Assembly (NCBI GenBank): GCA_035564115.1 | Contig: DATMTN010000021.1 | Location: 1 to 26,377, forward strand | Source: JACMPA01 sp035564115 | GTDB lineage: Bacteria; Patescibacteriota; Saccharimonadia; Saccharimonadales; UBA4665 | Length of the DNA: 26,377 nucleotides | Reading direction: 5' to 3' | In this document: one piece after another, positions 18,259 to 24,073 of the stretch | Position numbering within the stretch: position 1 is the first letter of the stretch | How the letters are laid out: the number at the start of each line of letters is the position of its first letter | Made by a program: the position numbers and the translations under genes | Notes under the pieces: model-generated | The model's input: only the letters and a program-made list of their open reading frames with translations | The model's database searches: none | What the model was told of the DNA's origin: nothing

Positions 18259-18969
18259 TTATTTAACTTCGGAGATGTTCAGCTCGTCGTCGAGTGCACG
18301 GTTTACAGCGGCATCCGCAAGCTTGTTTAGTTCACGTGGCACATGGCTAAAATCGACATGCTTGAAGTTGGGCAGCAGCTGTTTGATCGCATCATGAATC
18401 GGCCACAGATCACGGTTTTTGACCTTGAAGATACCTTTCATCTGGTTTACGACCAGCAGGCTGTCCATATAGACATCGACCTCACTCGCACCCATCTTCA
18501 GACACTCTTCGAGTGCCAGCTTGAGTGCCGTATACTCGGCAACGTTGTTTGTTGTGATACCCAAGTAGACACCTTTGTCCACCAACACGCTGTCTTCCAT
18601 ATCTAGAACCACAAAACCACTGGCCGATGGCCCAGGATTACCACGCGAACCACCATCAGCAAATATCTTTACTCGGCTCATGTGCTGCACGCCACCTTCA
18701 AGCGGCGGTGGCGTAACTACACCCTGTACGAGTGCATCAATCGCCTCGGCCATCCGATGGTCCTTGTCAGTTATATTACCCTCGGCATCATGGGTGATGA
18801 GCCATATCTGTACCACGCTCCACTCGTTTTCCCAGCGGGGGTGGTGGTGATATTCCTCGGCCAGAGCAGCAACTCGAACCATAAAGTCCCAAGCTTCCCG
18901 GAAGTCGTGAAAGTTAAACTGTTTGTAGAGTCCGTGCGAAGTTTCTTGCCAGTCTGTGTTTTGTGTCAT
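18259..18969 (-). CDS. pterin-4a-carbinolamine dehydratase - RNase HI fusion
   Basis: 236 aa, two domains in one frame. Residues 1-85 match the PCD/DCoH family: FNFHDFREAWDFM, the EYHHHPRW active-site motif (H41-H43, P44), and WLITHD with H60. Residues 97-236 match small RNase HI-like proteins: FADGGSRGNPG (D105), NNVAEYTALKLAL (E145), VYMDSLLV (D169) and ELNKLADAAV (D219), so the four carboxylates are present. The linker is short (TPPPLEGGVQH). Met97 at 18681, with an AAGGTGG before it, could start the RNase H part alone. TAAGAT (18981-18976) ends six bases before the first ATG, with no Shine-Dalgarno sequence. The RNase H half would cut RNA in RNA-DNA hybrids; the role of the dehydratase half in this setting is unknown. 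Confidence 0.87.
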   Translation of the reverse strand: MTQNTDWQETSHGLYKQFNFHDFREAWDFMVRVAALAEEYHHHPRWENEWSVVQIWLITHDAEGNITDKDHRMAEAIDALVQGVVTPPPLEGGVQHMSRVKIFADGGSRGNPGPSASGFVVLDMEDSVLVDKGVYLGITTNNVAEYTALKLALEECLKMGASEVDVYMDSLLVVNQMKGIFKVKNRDLWPIHDAIKQLLPNFKHVDFSHVPRELNKLADAAVNRALDDELNISEVK

Positions 18970-18990
18970 GCACTCATCTTATCACGAGCG

Positions 18991-19140
18991 CTAAATGGTG
19001 TGGGTGCGGCGGCCCATAAAGTGGGCTACGGCTAGTACAATTGCGGTGACGAGCAAAAAGTTTACAAAGCCACCGGCGATGTGCGCAAGTAATGCGACCA
19101 GCCACAATATGACAATGAGGGTTGCGAGTACCAAAAGCAT
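18991..19140 (-). CDS. Lmo0937/DUF5670-like small membrane protein, 49 aa
   Basis: A short gene beginning ATG at 19140 with a strong AGGAGG seven bases before it and ending TAG. The translation is two hydrophobic segments (about residues 1-20 and 25-43) joined by HIAGGFVNFLLVTAIV, then GRRTHTI. The pattern (LW.....HI.GG......L.VIA.....GRR) is that of the Lmo0937 family of tiny membrane proteins found in many bacteria; their function is unknown. It lies 21 bases upstream of the dehydratase-RNase H gene on the same strand. Confidence 0.82.
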   Translation of the reverse strand: MLLVLATLIVILWLVALLAHIAGGFVNFLLVTAIVLAVAHFMGRRTHTI

Positions 19141-19230
19141 AGTTTCCTCCTGTGCTTACCCCTCTATCATATTCCTACCCCTGTTATGTTGCAGTAAGAT
19201 TTCATATCAAACGAAACGCTTGCTCCAATA

Positions 19231-19254
19231 ATAACAGGCCCTTCGGGCCTGTTG
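19231..19254 (-). terminator. hairpin downstream of the tRNA 3'-end copy
   Basis: A near-perfect stem AACAGGCCC/GGGCCTGTT with a three-base loop (TTC or GAA). The T-run on either strand is poor. It sits after the partial tRNA copy in the same way that the 19401-19438 terminator sits after the real tRNA. Confidence 0.45.
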
Positions 19255-19263
19255 TCTATCATA

Positions 19264-19283
19264 TTGGTCGGGGTGACAGGACT
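19264..19283 (-). repeat. 20-bp copy of the tRNA-Pro 3' end
   Basis: The 20 bases are identical to 19435-19454, the 3' end of tRNA-Pro including its CCA. The two copies are in the same orientation, 171 bases apart. The rest of the tRNA is absent at this copy. It may be an old attachment site or the remnant of a duplication. Confidence 0.85.
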
Positions 19284-19400
19284 ATCGCGCGCCGATGGCG
19301 CACTCCTCCGTGCGATGCTCGACAAAAACATGCGAGCAGGTTTTGTCTGCGCTTCTCCTCCGCGACCCTGCACACAACCTGTTGCGCCGGCCACACTCAA

Positions 19401-19438
19401 CCAAGCAAAAAGCCCGGATTACCGGGCCCTTTGCTTGG
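19401..19438 (-). terminator. terminator of tRNA-Pro
   Basis: Minus strand CCAAGCAAA...GCCCGG, loop, CCGGGC followed by TTTTTGCTTGG. The inner GC stem with TTTTT is a good intrinsic terminator; the outer arm uses the tRNA's own CCA end. Confidence 0.75.
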
Positions 19439-19511
19439 TCGGGGTGACAGGACTTGAACCTGCGACCTCACGGCCCCCAGCCGTACGCGCTACCAACTGC
19501 GCCACACCCCG
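19436..19511 (-). tRNA. tRNA-Pro (anticodon GGG), CCA encoded
   Basis: On the minus strand a full cloverleaf: acceptor CGGGGTG/CACCCCG, D arm GCGC-AGTTGGTA-GCGC, anticodon stem TACGG/CCGTG with loop CTGGGGG (anticodon GGG, reading CCC and CCU), T arm GCAGG-TTCAAGT-CCTGT, discriminator A73 and encoded CCA (19438-19436). The proline C1-G72 pair and A73 are present. Confidence 0.96.
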
Positions 19512-19535
19512 AGATATCTCGGATATAACAGAGAT

Positions 19536-19564
19536 AGTATAGCGGGAATGGGTGCACTTGACTA
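19536..19564 (-). promoter_or_regulatory. tRNA-Pro promoter
   Basis: Minus strand -35 TAGTCA (19564-19559), a 17-base spacer, -10 TATACT (19541-19536). The start near 19529 leaves a short 5' leader for RNase P to remove. Confidence 0.6.
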
Positions 19565-19598
19565 ACTAAAAAGCCCCGGATACCGGAGCTTTTTAGTT
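19564..19598 (-). terminator. terminator of the 42-aa gene
   Basis: AACTAAAAAGC-c-CCGG, three-base loop, CCGG-a-GCTTTTTAGTT: a long stem with one mismatch, roughly symmetrical and so bidirectional. It lies 22 bases after the stop at 19621. Confidence 0.8.
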
Positions 19599-19620
19599 TG
19601 AGACGTATCTGCCAAGTTGG

Positions 19621-19749
19621 CTACATGGATTCTATTTCTTTCTTGCCTTGTTCCTTGGCCTTCTCGAGCTGCTGTTTCAGCTCTTCTTTCTTCTTCATCT
19701 TTTGGATCTCTTTGTCGGTAGTCTGACCCATTTCATCCATCTTATCCAT
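19621..19749 (-). CDS. small charged helical protein, 42 aa
   Basis: A short gene with ATG at 19749, a strong GGAGGA seven bases before it, TAG stop and a terminator directly after, so it looks genuine. The translation (MDKMDEMGQTTDKEIQKMKK, then a Lys/Glu/Gln-rich helix ending KEIESM) has no hydrophobic segment and would form one long amphipathic or coiled-coil helix. I recognise no family. An upstream TCCTCC (19808-19803) could pair with the ribosome site, so translation may be controlled by the RNA structure in front of it. Confidence 0.72.
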   Translation of the reverse strand: MDKMDEMGQTTDKEIQKMKKKEELKQQLEKAKEQGKKEIESM

Positions 19750-19848
19750 AGAAAAATCCTCCGGTTATATTGCTAGCTTTACTATGCTAGCAGGCCTGCA
19801 CTGGAGGAGCTGTCACAAATTTTACTGTTCTACGAAAGCAATCAGGGT

Positions 19849-19991
19849 TGACCGGGCGCCGACGTGATCACCTGAAGCAAGTCCAGGTGGGTGTCCAACA
19901 GATACAGACCACGGTCTGCACCATCAGGACTCCCTAATGATTAGTATTCAGATAATCATTTGTCGGCATTGAGGTCTGCACCACCCGGCCA
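19849..19991 (-). ncRNA. structured RNA or leader of about 143 nt
   Basis: Not recognised. Its two ends pair: TGGCCGGG (19991-19984) with CCCGGTCA (19856-19849), eight pairs with one G-U. Inside are GCCGAC (19967-19962) with GTCGGC (19863-19858), a perfect 8-bp hairpin (19936-19943 with 19953-19960), CACCTG/CAGGTG (19869-19874 with 19884-19889) and a CAGACC/GGTCTG hairpin. An 11-base motif GGTCTGCACCA (plus strand) occurs twice (19913-19923 and 19973-19983). A promoter predicts transcription starting exactly at the first base of the closing helix. There is no SRP or 6S signature. It may be a free RNA or a riboswitch-like leader of the 42-aa gene 100 bases downstream. Confidence 0.6.
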
Positions 19992-19997
19992 CCTTCT

Positions 19998-20026
19998 AGT
20001 ATACCGTTATGGCAGGATGCTGAGAA
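19998..20026 (-). promoter_or_regulatory. promoter of the 19991-19849 RNA
   Basis: Minus strand -35 TTCTCA (20026-20021), a 17-base spacer, -10 TATACT (20003-19998). The predicted start, 19991, equals the first base of the RNA's closing helix. The -35 lies inside the 3' end of the site-2 protease gene. Confidence 0.6.
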
Positions 20027-20621
20027 CGGCGTTGTTTAGATTACCAAGGATTCCACCCAGACCGCCCATTAGCACTAACGCAAACACAATGATTATGCCA
20101 TAGGGCTCAATCATATCGAACAAATTACGAACACTATTTGGGGCAAAAGCATATAGTACGCGTGAACCATCAAGTGGCGGAATCGGAATCAGGTTAAATA
20201 CAAAGACTGCAACGTTCAGCACCACAAAGGTCGACAAAAATGTTTCGGCAAATGAACCAACTGGTACTAGATGTATTAAAAACGCACCGATGAATGCCAG
20301 CACCAAGTTCGACAGCGGCCCAGCCGCCGAAATCATGGCCGAGCCGTATTCATCAAACTTCACACGAGCTGGATTAAACGGCACTGGCTTAGCCGCCAAA
20401 ATTGGTACACCGAAGATGAGAATGGTAATAATCGGCAGAATCACCGTCGTGAATGGATCGATATGATCGAATGGGTTAAAACTGATTCGGCCCGCATCGG
20501 AAGCCGTATCGTCGCCCAGCAGATGTCCCACATACGCATGCATGAATTCGTGCACAGTTAGCGAAATGACAATTGAGATAATAACGCAGACGATGTACGT
20601 AAAGGTCAGGTTGGTATTCAT
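20007..20621 (-). CDS. site-2 protease family (M50) membrane metalloprotease
   Basis: 204 aa from ATG 20621. A polytopic membrane protease that cuts substrates within the membrane. The first helix carries the zinc motif HEFMH (24-28), followed by NPFDHIDPF, and a later helix has the second zinc motif NLIPIPPLDGSRVL (ligand Asp in LDG). About five or six membrane segments are visible, as in the short archaeal and bacterial type without a PDZ domain. An upstream in-frame ATG at 20702 would add 27 residues of non-conserved sequence across the rpmB promoter, so I reject it. TATACT (20635-20630) ends eight bases before the chosen ATG with no Shine-Dalgarno sequence. Substrates are unknown. Confidence 0.9.
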   Translation of the reverse strand: MNTNLTFTYIVCVIISIVISLTVHEFMHAYVGHLLGDDTASDAGRISFNPFDHIDPFTTVILPIITILIFGVPILAAKPVPFNPARVKFDEYGSAMISAAGPLSNLVLAFIGAFLIHLVPVGSFAETFLSTFVVLNVAVFVFNLIPIPPLDGSRVLYAFAPNSVRNLFDMIEPYGIIIVFALVLMGGLGGILGNLNNAVLSILP

Positions 20622-20657
20622 GTGTATATAGTATACCTTACTTGCCCCAGAGGACGG

Positions 20658-20686
20658 TTGACTCTTCTCTGTTATTTCGCTATAAT
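20658..20686 (+). promoter_or_regulatory. rpmB promoter
   Basis: -35 TTGACT (20658-20663), a 17-base spacer, perfect -10 TATAAT (20681-20686). The start near 20693 gives a 33-base leader with AAGGA before the ATG at 20726. Confidence 0.85.
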
Positions 20687-20725
20687 ACCCAGTCGAATTC
20701 ATTATAAATTGTAAGGATTAATGAT

Positions 20726-20935
20726 ATGCAGATTTGCGACATCACCGGTAAGGGCAAGCAGTACGGCAGCAATGTCAGTTTCTCGCAGCGCCACACCAAG
20801 AAGGTCTGGAAGCCAAACCTCCAGAACAAGACTATTATTGTCGATGGCAAGAAGGTCAAGTTGAAGGTTTCTACCCAGGCTCTGCGCACCCTCAAGAAAA
20901 AGGGTCTCATCGGCGCCGAAGTTACTGCTAAGTAA
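20726..20935 (+). CDS. rpmB: 50S ribosomal protein bL28
   Basis: 69 aa, of normal length. The family pattern is present: CDITGKGKQYGSNVSFSQRHTKK, then VWKPNLQNK and a C-terminal STQALRTLKKKGLIG. Only one cysteine (C4) remains where zinc-binding forms have a CxxC pair, so it is of the zinc-independent kind. It is transcribed alone from a strong promoter and ends at a nearby terminator. The ATG at 20721 is out of frame with this one and not used. Confidence 0.96.
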   Translation: MQICDITGKGKQYGSNVSFSQRHTKKVWKPNLQNKTIIVDGKKVKLKVSTQALRTLKKKGLIGAEVTAK

Positions 20936-20957
20936 ACTTCCGTTCACCCAAATTAAC

Positions 20958-20980
20958 ACCGCCCCTCAGGACGGTTTTTT
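20958..20980 (+). terminator. rpmB terminator
   Basis: ACCG-c-CC, loop CTCA, GG-a-CGGT followed by a T-run on the plus strand. The stem is short but well placed, 22 bases after the rpmB stop. Confidence 0.75.
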
Positions 20981-20997
20981 AATACCCTTGCCCTAAA

Positions 20998-21624
20998 CTA
21001 GCTCTTCTCGAGTACCACAAGCTGCATAGTGTCACCGAAATCGCTTGGCTTAAGCTTCAGTTTCGCTACACGCTCCTTGGGCTCCATAGACATTTCCCTA
21101 ATGGCAATGTCGAGTTCTTGCTGTGGCATTGGGAAATTCAAGGCTTTGTCGGCATAGTGGACCGGTATAACCATCTTTGGCTCAACTTCCTTGATAACCT
21201 TCAGCGCGCCGATTGGGTCGAGTGTGAGCCCGTTACCACCAACCGGTACAACCAGTACATCAACTTTGCCGAGGGCTTCCAGTTGCGCTTCGCTGACGTT
21301 CGGATCGATGTTGCCCGCAAACAACACGTGCATGTCACCAGCAGTCACCTTGAACATCGTCGCGTTCTTGGTCCCCTTCTCATCCACGTGAGCCTGGGCA
21401 GCCACGCCGTGCACCGAGACATCACCAACTTCATATTCACCAGGAGCGTCTACCAGGAGTTTCACCTCTGTCTTGACAGTATCGTGTGTACCGCTAAACA
21501 GGGCCAAATCCCCTGCCCGCAGCACTGACTTACTACCGTACGCAGCCGGCACATCGTCAATCACAACCCGCGTGCCCTTATACGTCAGCACCACACAGTT
21601 TGCACCATAAAATTGCAGATCCAT
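20998..21624 (-). CDS. metallo-beta-lactamase-fold protein lacking the metal motif
   Basis: 208 aa. The fold of UPF0173-like MBL hydrolases is clear: MDLQFYGANCVVLTYKGTRVVIDD, APGEYEVGDVSVHGVAA, VDVLVVPVGGNGLTLDPIGALKVI, and EPKMVIPVHYAD. Where active members carry HxHxDH, this protein has LFSGTHDTVK, with only one histidine, and the later LGDxG motif reads FAGNIDPN. So it probably binds no zinc pair and may be a sensor, scaffold or regulator. A very good GGAGGAGAG lies just before the ATG. It follows the winged-helix gene by ten bases in one operon. Confidence 0.84.
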   Translation of the reverse strand: MDLQFYGANCVVLTYKGTRVVIDDVPAAYGSKSVLRAGDLALFSGTHDTVKTEVKLLVDAPGEYEVGDVSVHGVAAQAHVDEKGTKNATMFKVTAGDMHVLFAGNIDPNVSEAQLEALGKVDVLVVPVGGNGLTLDPIGALKVIKEVEPKMVIPVHYADKALNFPMPQQELDIAIREMSMEPKERVAKLKLKPSDFGDTMQLVVLEKS

Positions 21625-21634
21625 CTCTCCTCCT

Positions 21635-22231
21635 TTAGCTCAACAGGTTTTCTGTATCTATTACGACTTGTTTCTTGGCTTCAATAACACCAGCAAGGAA
21701 CCGGTCCTTGATCTGAAGACGGTATTTGAAATCATCGAGTGTCATCATCGTGTAGCGCAGTTCTTTGCCCTCTTTCTCTTCGAGCTCAGCAATGAACTTA
21801 TCAAGCGCGTTCGTATTAATATTGCCCACAATTAGCAAATCAATACCCGCCCGCTCGTCACGGGTGAACTGACCGGTGTAGACGACCAGCTCAACCTTGC
21901 CGAGGGCTTTGTACTCGTCATCAATCTGGCCCGGTTCGTCGGTCTTGGTGGCTGTCTTAGCGCGCTTCTTCTTCACGCCACCGCCAAAGATCTCTGTCAG
22001 CGGCTCGAAGTACTCGTATTTCTGGTTCACTTCGTAGTAGAGCTTGTTTTCGGTGTTTTCGGAAATGATAATGCCTACGTTGAGCAAGTTAGAGAGCTCG
22101 CGGCGTACTGAATTTATCTGCTCGTCGATTTTACGAGTAATTTCGCGCACGTAAAATGAGCGATTCGGATTGCTATAAAACAGCTGGAGGAGCTTAACCC
22201 TCGTCTTTGACCCAAACAATTGTTCAACCAT
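21635..22231 (-). CDS. winged-helix regulator with nucleotidyltransferase-like C-domain
   Basis: 198 aa. Residues 1-80 form a winged-helix DNA-binding domain (VKLLQLFYSNPNRSFYVREI, then REISRELSNLL-like recognition helix and a wing ending YYEVNQKYEYF). A basic linker (KKKRAKT) leads to a domain of about 100 residues whose GIDLLIVGNIN resembles the GSDIDLLVVG strand of minimal nucleotidyltransferases, although the catalytic GS is replaced (ERAGIDLL). Such two-domain regulators occur in Patescibacteria and archaea. An extended -10 TGCTATACT ends six bases before the ATG, so the mRNA looks leaderless. It probably regulates the MBL-fold gene it precedes or acts with it. Confidence 0.8.
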   Translation of the reverse strand: MVEQLFGSKTRVKLLQLFYSNPNRSFYVREITRKIDEQINSVRRELSNLLNVGIIISENTENKLYYEVNQKYEYFEPLTEIFGGGVKKKRAKTATKTDEPGQIDDEYKALGKVELVVYTGQFTRDERAGIDLLIVGNINTNALDKFIAELEEKEGKELRYTMMTLDDFKYRLQIKDRFLAGVIEAKKQVVIDTENLLS

Positions 22232-22237
22232 GTTTCC

Positions 22238-22246
22238 AGTATAGCA
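22238..22246 (-). promoter_or_regulatory. extended -10 promoter of the regulator and MBL operon
   Basis: Minus strand TGCTATACT; the -10 is 22243-22238 and is followed by six bases and the ATG at 22231. No -35 is evident. It is a strong case for a leaderless transcript. Confidence 0.65.
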
Positions 22247-22259
22247 GACAGTTGTTCGG

Positions 22260-23138
22260 CTAGATGGAATCTTTATTCAAAAGTGTTGTGGCTAAATCTA
22301 CAGCGTTGGTCAACTTATCTTCGGTAGTTAGCCAATGAATACTAGAGTTACGCTTAAACCAGGTGCGCTGACGCTTCGCTAAATCCATACTGGCTTTGAT
22401 GATTTTTGCCCGAGTTTCCTCGAGTGTTTGAGTGCCTGCAAAATAGTCTTTCCATTGCCAGTAGCCAATGCCTTTCATGGGCTCAGCGTCCCAGCCATAG
22501 TCGGCGACCAGGCCGCGAACTTCGTTCTCCAGACCAGCCAGCAGCATAGCATCAACCCGTAGTTCGACACGCTCCCGAAGCTCCTCACGCGGAGTGCTCA
22601 GTCCCATTATCAGCGTGTTTTCGCGTAGTGGTTTACGTGCCGGCAAACGTCCTTCACTCTCTATCAGCCGGATGACTCGACGCTTATTACGAGTATCGAT
22701 ATCTTGCGTCAGCAAGCCTTGAGCTTCGGCCTTTGCCAACAACTCATCCAGGCTCAGCCCATTCAGCTCTTCCCGCATCCCTTCCGGTGGCTTCTCTAGG
22801 AACTGGTAATGATAGATAACGCTGTCGATATACAGCCCGGTACCGCCCACCAAAATCGGCACCTTGCCCCGTCGAACAATGGCATTAATGGCAGCAAACG
22901 CCAGCTGCTGGAAGATCACCGCGTTGAAGCCACCTCTGGGATCAGCCACGTCCAGCAGATGATGTGGTACGAGTAACCGCTCCCGATTACTCGGCTTGGC
23001 AGTACCTATATCGAAACCTTTGTACACCGTCCAGCTGTCCGCACAGATAATTTCGCCATCGAACTGTCGGGCTAATTCCACGGCTAGTGCTGATTTCCCC
23101 GAACCCGTTTCACCAACGATGACGATAAGTGGCGGCAT
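22260..23138 (-). CDS. miaA: tRNA dimethylallyltransferase
   Basis: 292 aa from ATG 23138. It adds a dimethylallyl group to A37 of tRNAs reading UNN codons. Visible motifs: P-loop GETGSGKS, ADSWTVYKGFDIGTAKPS (the usual Gln in DSxQVY is Thr here), PHHLLD, VGGTGLYI, and the C-terminal KRQRTWFKRN that binds the anticodon loop. I choose ATG 23138 over the upstream GTG-type start at 23183: a GGGAG lies eight bases before it and homology begins there. Its ATG shares a base with the TAA of the alkyltransferase-like gene (TAATG), so translation is coupled. It is the last gene of the thrS operon. Confidence 0.95.
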   Translation of the reverse strand: MPPLIVIVGETGSGKSALAVELARQFDGEIICADSWTVYKGFDIGTAKPSNRERLLVPHHLLDVADPRGGFNAVIFQQLAFAAINAIVRRGKVPILVGGTGLYIDSVIYHYQFLEKPPEGMREELNGLSLDELLAKAEAQGLLTQDIDTRNKRRVIRLIESEGRLPARKPLRENTLIMGLSTPREELRERVELRVDAMLLAGLENEVRGLVADYGWDAEPMKGIGYWQWKDYFAGTQTLEETRAKIIKASMDLAKRQRTWFKRNSSIHWLTTEDKLTNAVDLATTLLNKDSI

Positions 23139-23479
23139 TAGAATAACTCCCGTTGTGCCGGTTCCATGTCTTCTGGCCACCATAGTAATTCGCCCACTTT
23201 CACCTGGTAGTCACCAGAAACTTCGTAGCCCTCAGCAACCAGTGCGGCTTTATGCCCTTGCCAACCCCCAGGATAGCCCGAAGCGAGCCCGCCCTGTTTG
23301 TTTACGACTCGCTGCCACGGCAATGCCGGATCGCCAAAGTGGGCGATACCACCGACAATCCGGGCCGCCCGGGCGTTGCCGCACAGTGCTGCCAACTGGC
23401 CATACGTCATCACCCTGCCCTGTGGTATCTGCGCCACGAGCGCCTCTACTCGTGCGCGAAAGTTAGGATCGGATTCCAT
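23138..23479 (-). CDS. alkyltransferase-like (ATL) DNA-lesion-binding protein
   Basis: 113 aa, the MGMT DNA-binding domain only. The active-site PCHRV of O6-alkylguanine methyltransferases is PWQRV here (54-58, Trp55 for Cys), the mark of ATL proteins, which bind O6-alkylguanine without repairing it and hand it to nucleotide excision repair. The wing helix pattern MTYGQLAALCGNARAARIVG and the following LASGYPGG are typical. Start at ATG 23479, with AGGAG seven bases before it; the TTG one codon earlier is not needed. It overlaps the nucleotidase gene by 17 bases and miaA by one. Confidence 0.92.
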   Translation of the reverse strand: MESDPNFRARVEALVAQIPQGRVMTYGQLAALCGNARAARIVGGIAHFGDPALPWQRVVNKQGGLASGYPGGWQGHKAALVAEGYEVSGDYQVKVGELLWWPEDMEPAQRELF

Positions 23480-24068
23480 CAAAGTACTCCTGAACTTGCG
23501 ACCAATTCGAACACCGCGTTACATTGCTCGGCAGCTTACTATCGCGATGCGTAGCCCTATCGCCAAACAGTATGACGTTTAGCCCTGCCTCCGCCGAACC
23601 TATGCAATGTTTGAGCTGGTCATCTATCAGATATTCAGCGCCCATTTCCACCAGCAGGTCAGCCTTGGTCAGTAAGTGCCGATCTTCATGCAAGGTGTCG
23701 AAAAAGCCAGTGAACCTAACTTCGTCAAACACGCCAGGAAAATGTTGGTCTAGCCAGGTAAGAGTTTCCTGGCGTAACCTGTCGCGCCGCGAAGTTAATA
23801 TAACCAGCCGATAGTGCTTTTTGAGATGTTCGAGCACGTCGCGGCCGCCTTCGATGAGTGGATAGCTGCTCACATTACCGGGCTCGTGTATCAGTTCGGC
23901 ACGTCGCTCAACTTCCTCCAGATCGACAGCCCACAAATCACCCCAATGCTCAGTGTATTCTTCGCGTGTGAGATTGTGGCCAAAATGCTTGTTGCTGAAT
24001 TCGATAATAAACTCGGTCTCAGCCGCTAATACATCGTCGATATCGACTGCAATCGTCTGCTTTTTCAT
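23463..24068 (-). CDS. 5'(3')-deoxyribonucleotidase-like HAD phosphatase
   Basis: 201 aa. It matches the 5'-nucleotidase C (NT5C) group of HAD phosphatases: motif I AVDIDDVLA (D9, D11), an alpha-helical cap with HWGDLWAVD, motif II VILTSRR, a lysine in LLTKADLLVEMG, and motif IV YLIDDQLKH. The expected substrate is a nucleoside monophosphate, but YqfW-like members of unknown substrate look the same. It starts five bases after the thrS stop and is part of the thrS operon. Confidence 0.86.
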   Translation of the reverse strand: MKKQTIAVDIDDVLAAETEFIIEFSNKHFGHNLTREEYTEHWGDLWAVDLEEVERRAELIHEPGNVSSYPLIEGGRDVLEHLKKHYRLVILTSRRDRLRQETLTWLDQHFPGVFDEVRFTGFFDTLHEDRHLLTKADLLVEMGAEYLIDDQLKHCIGSAEAGLNVILFGDRATHRDSKLPSNVTRCSNWSQVQEYFDGIRS

Positions 24069-24073
24069 GACTA

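Noticed and set aside
19167..19400. A 77-codon minus-strand frame between the tRNA repeats
   Set aside because: It spans one repeat copy and a hairpin, has no ribosome site, and has a composition unlike a protein.
19849..19991. SRP (4.5S) RNA identity
   Set aside because: The conserved GGAAG-type tip and internal loops of SRP RNA helix 8 are missing.
20622..20702. N-terminal extension of the site-2 protease
   Set aside because: It lies across the rpmB promoter and has no hydrophobic or conserved content; ATG 20621 has a -10 at leaderless spacing.
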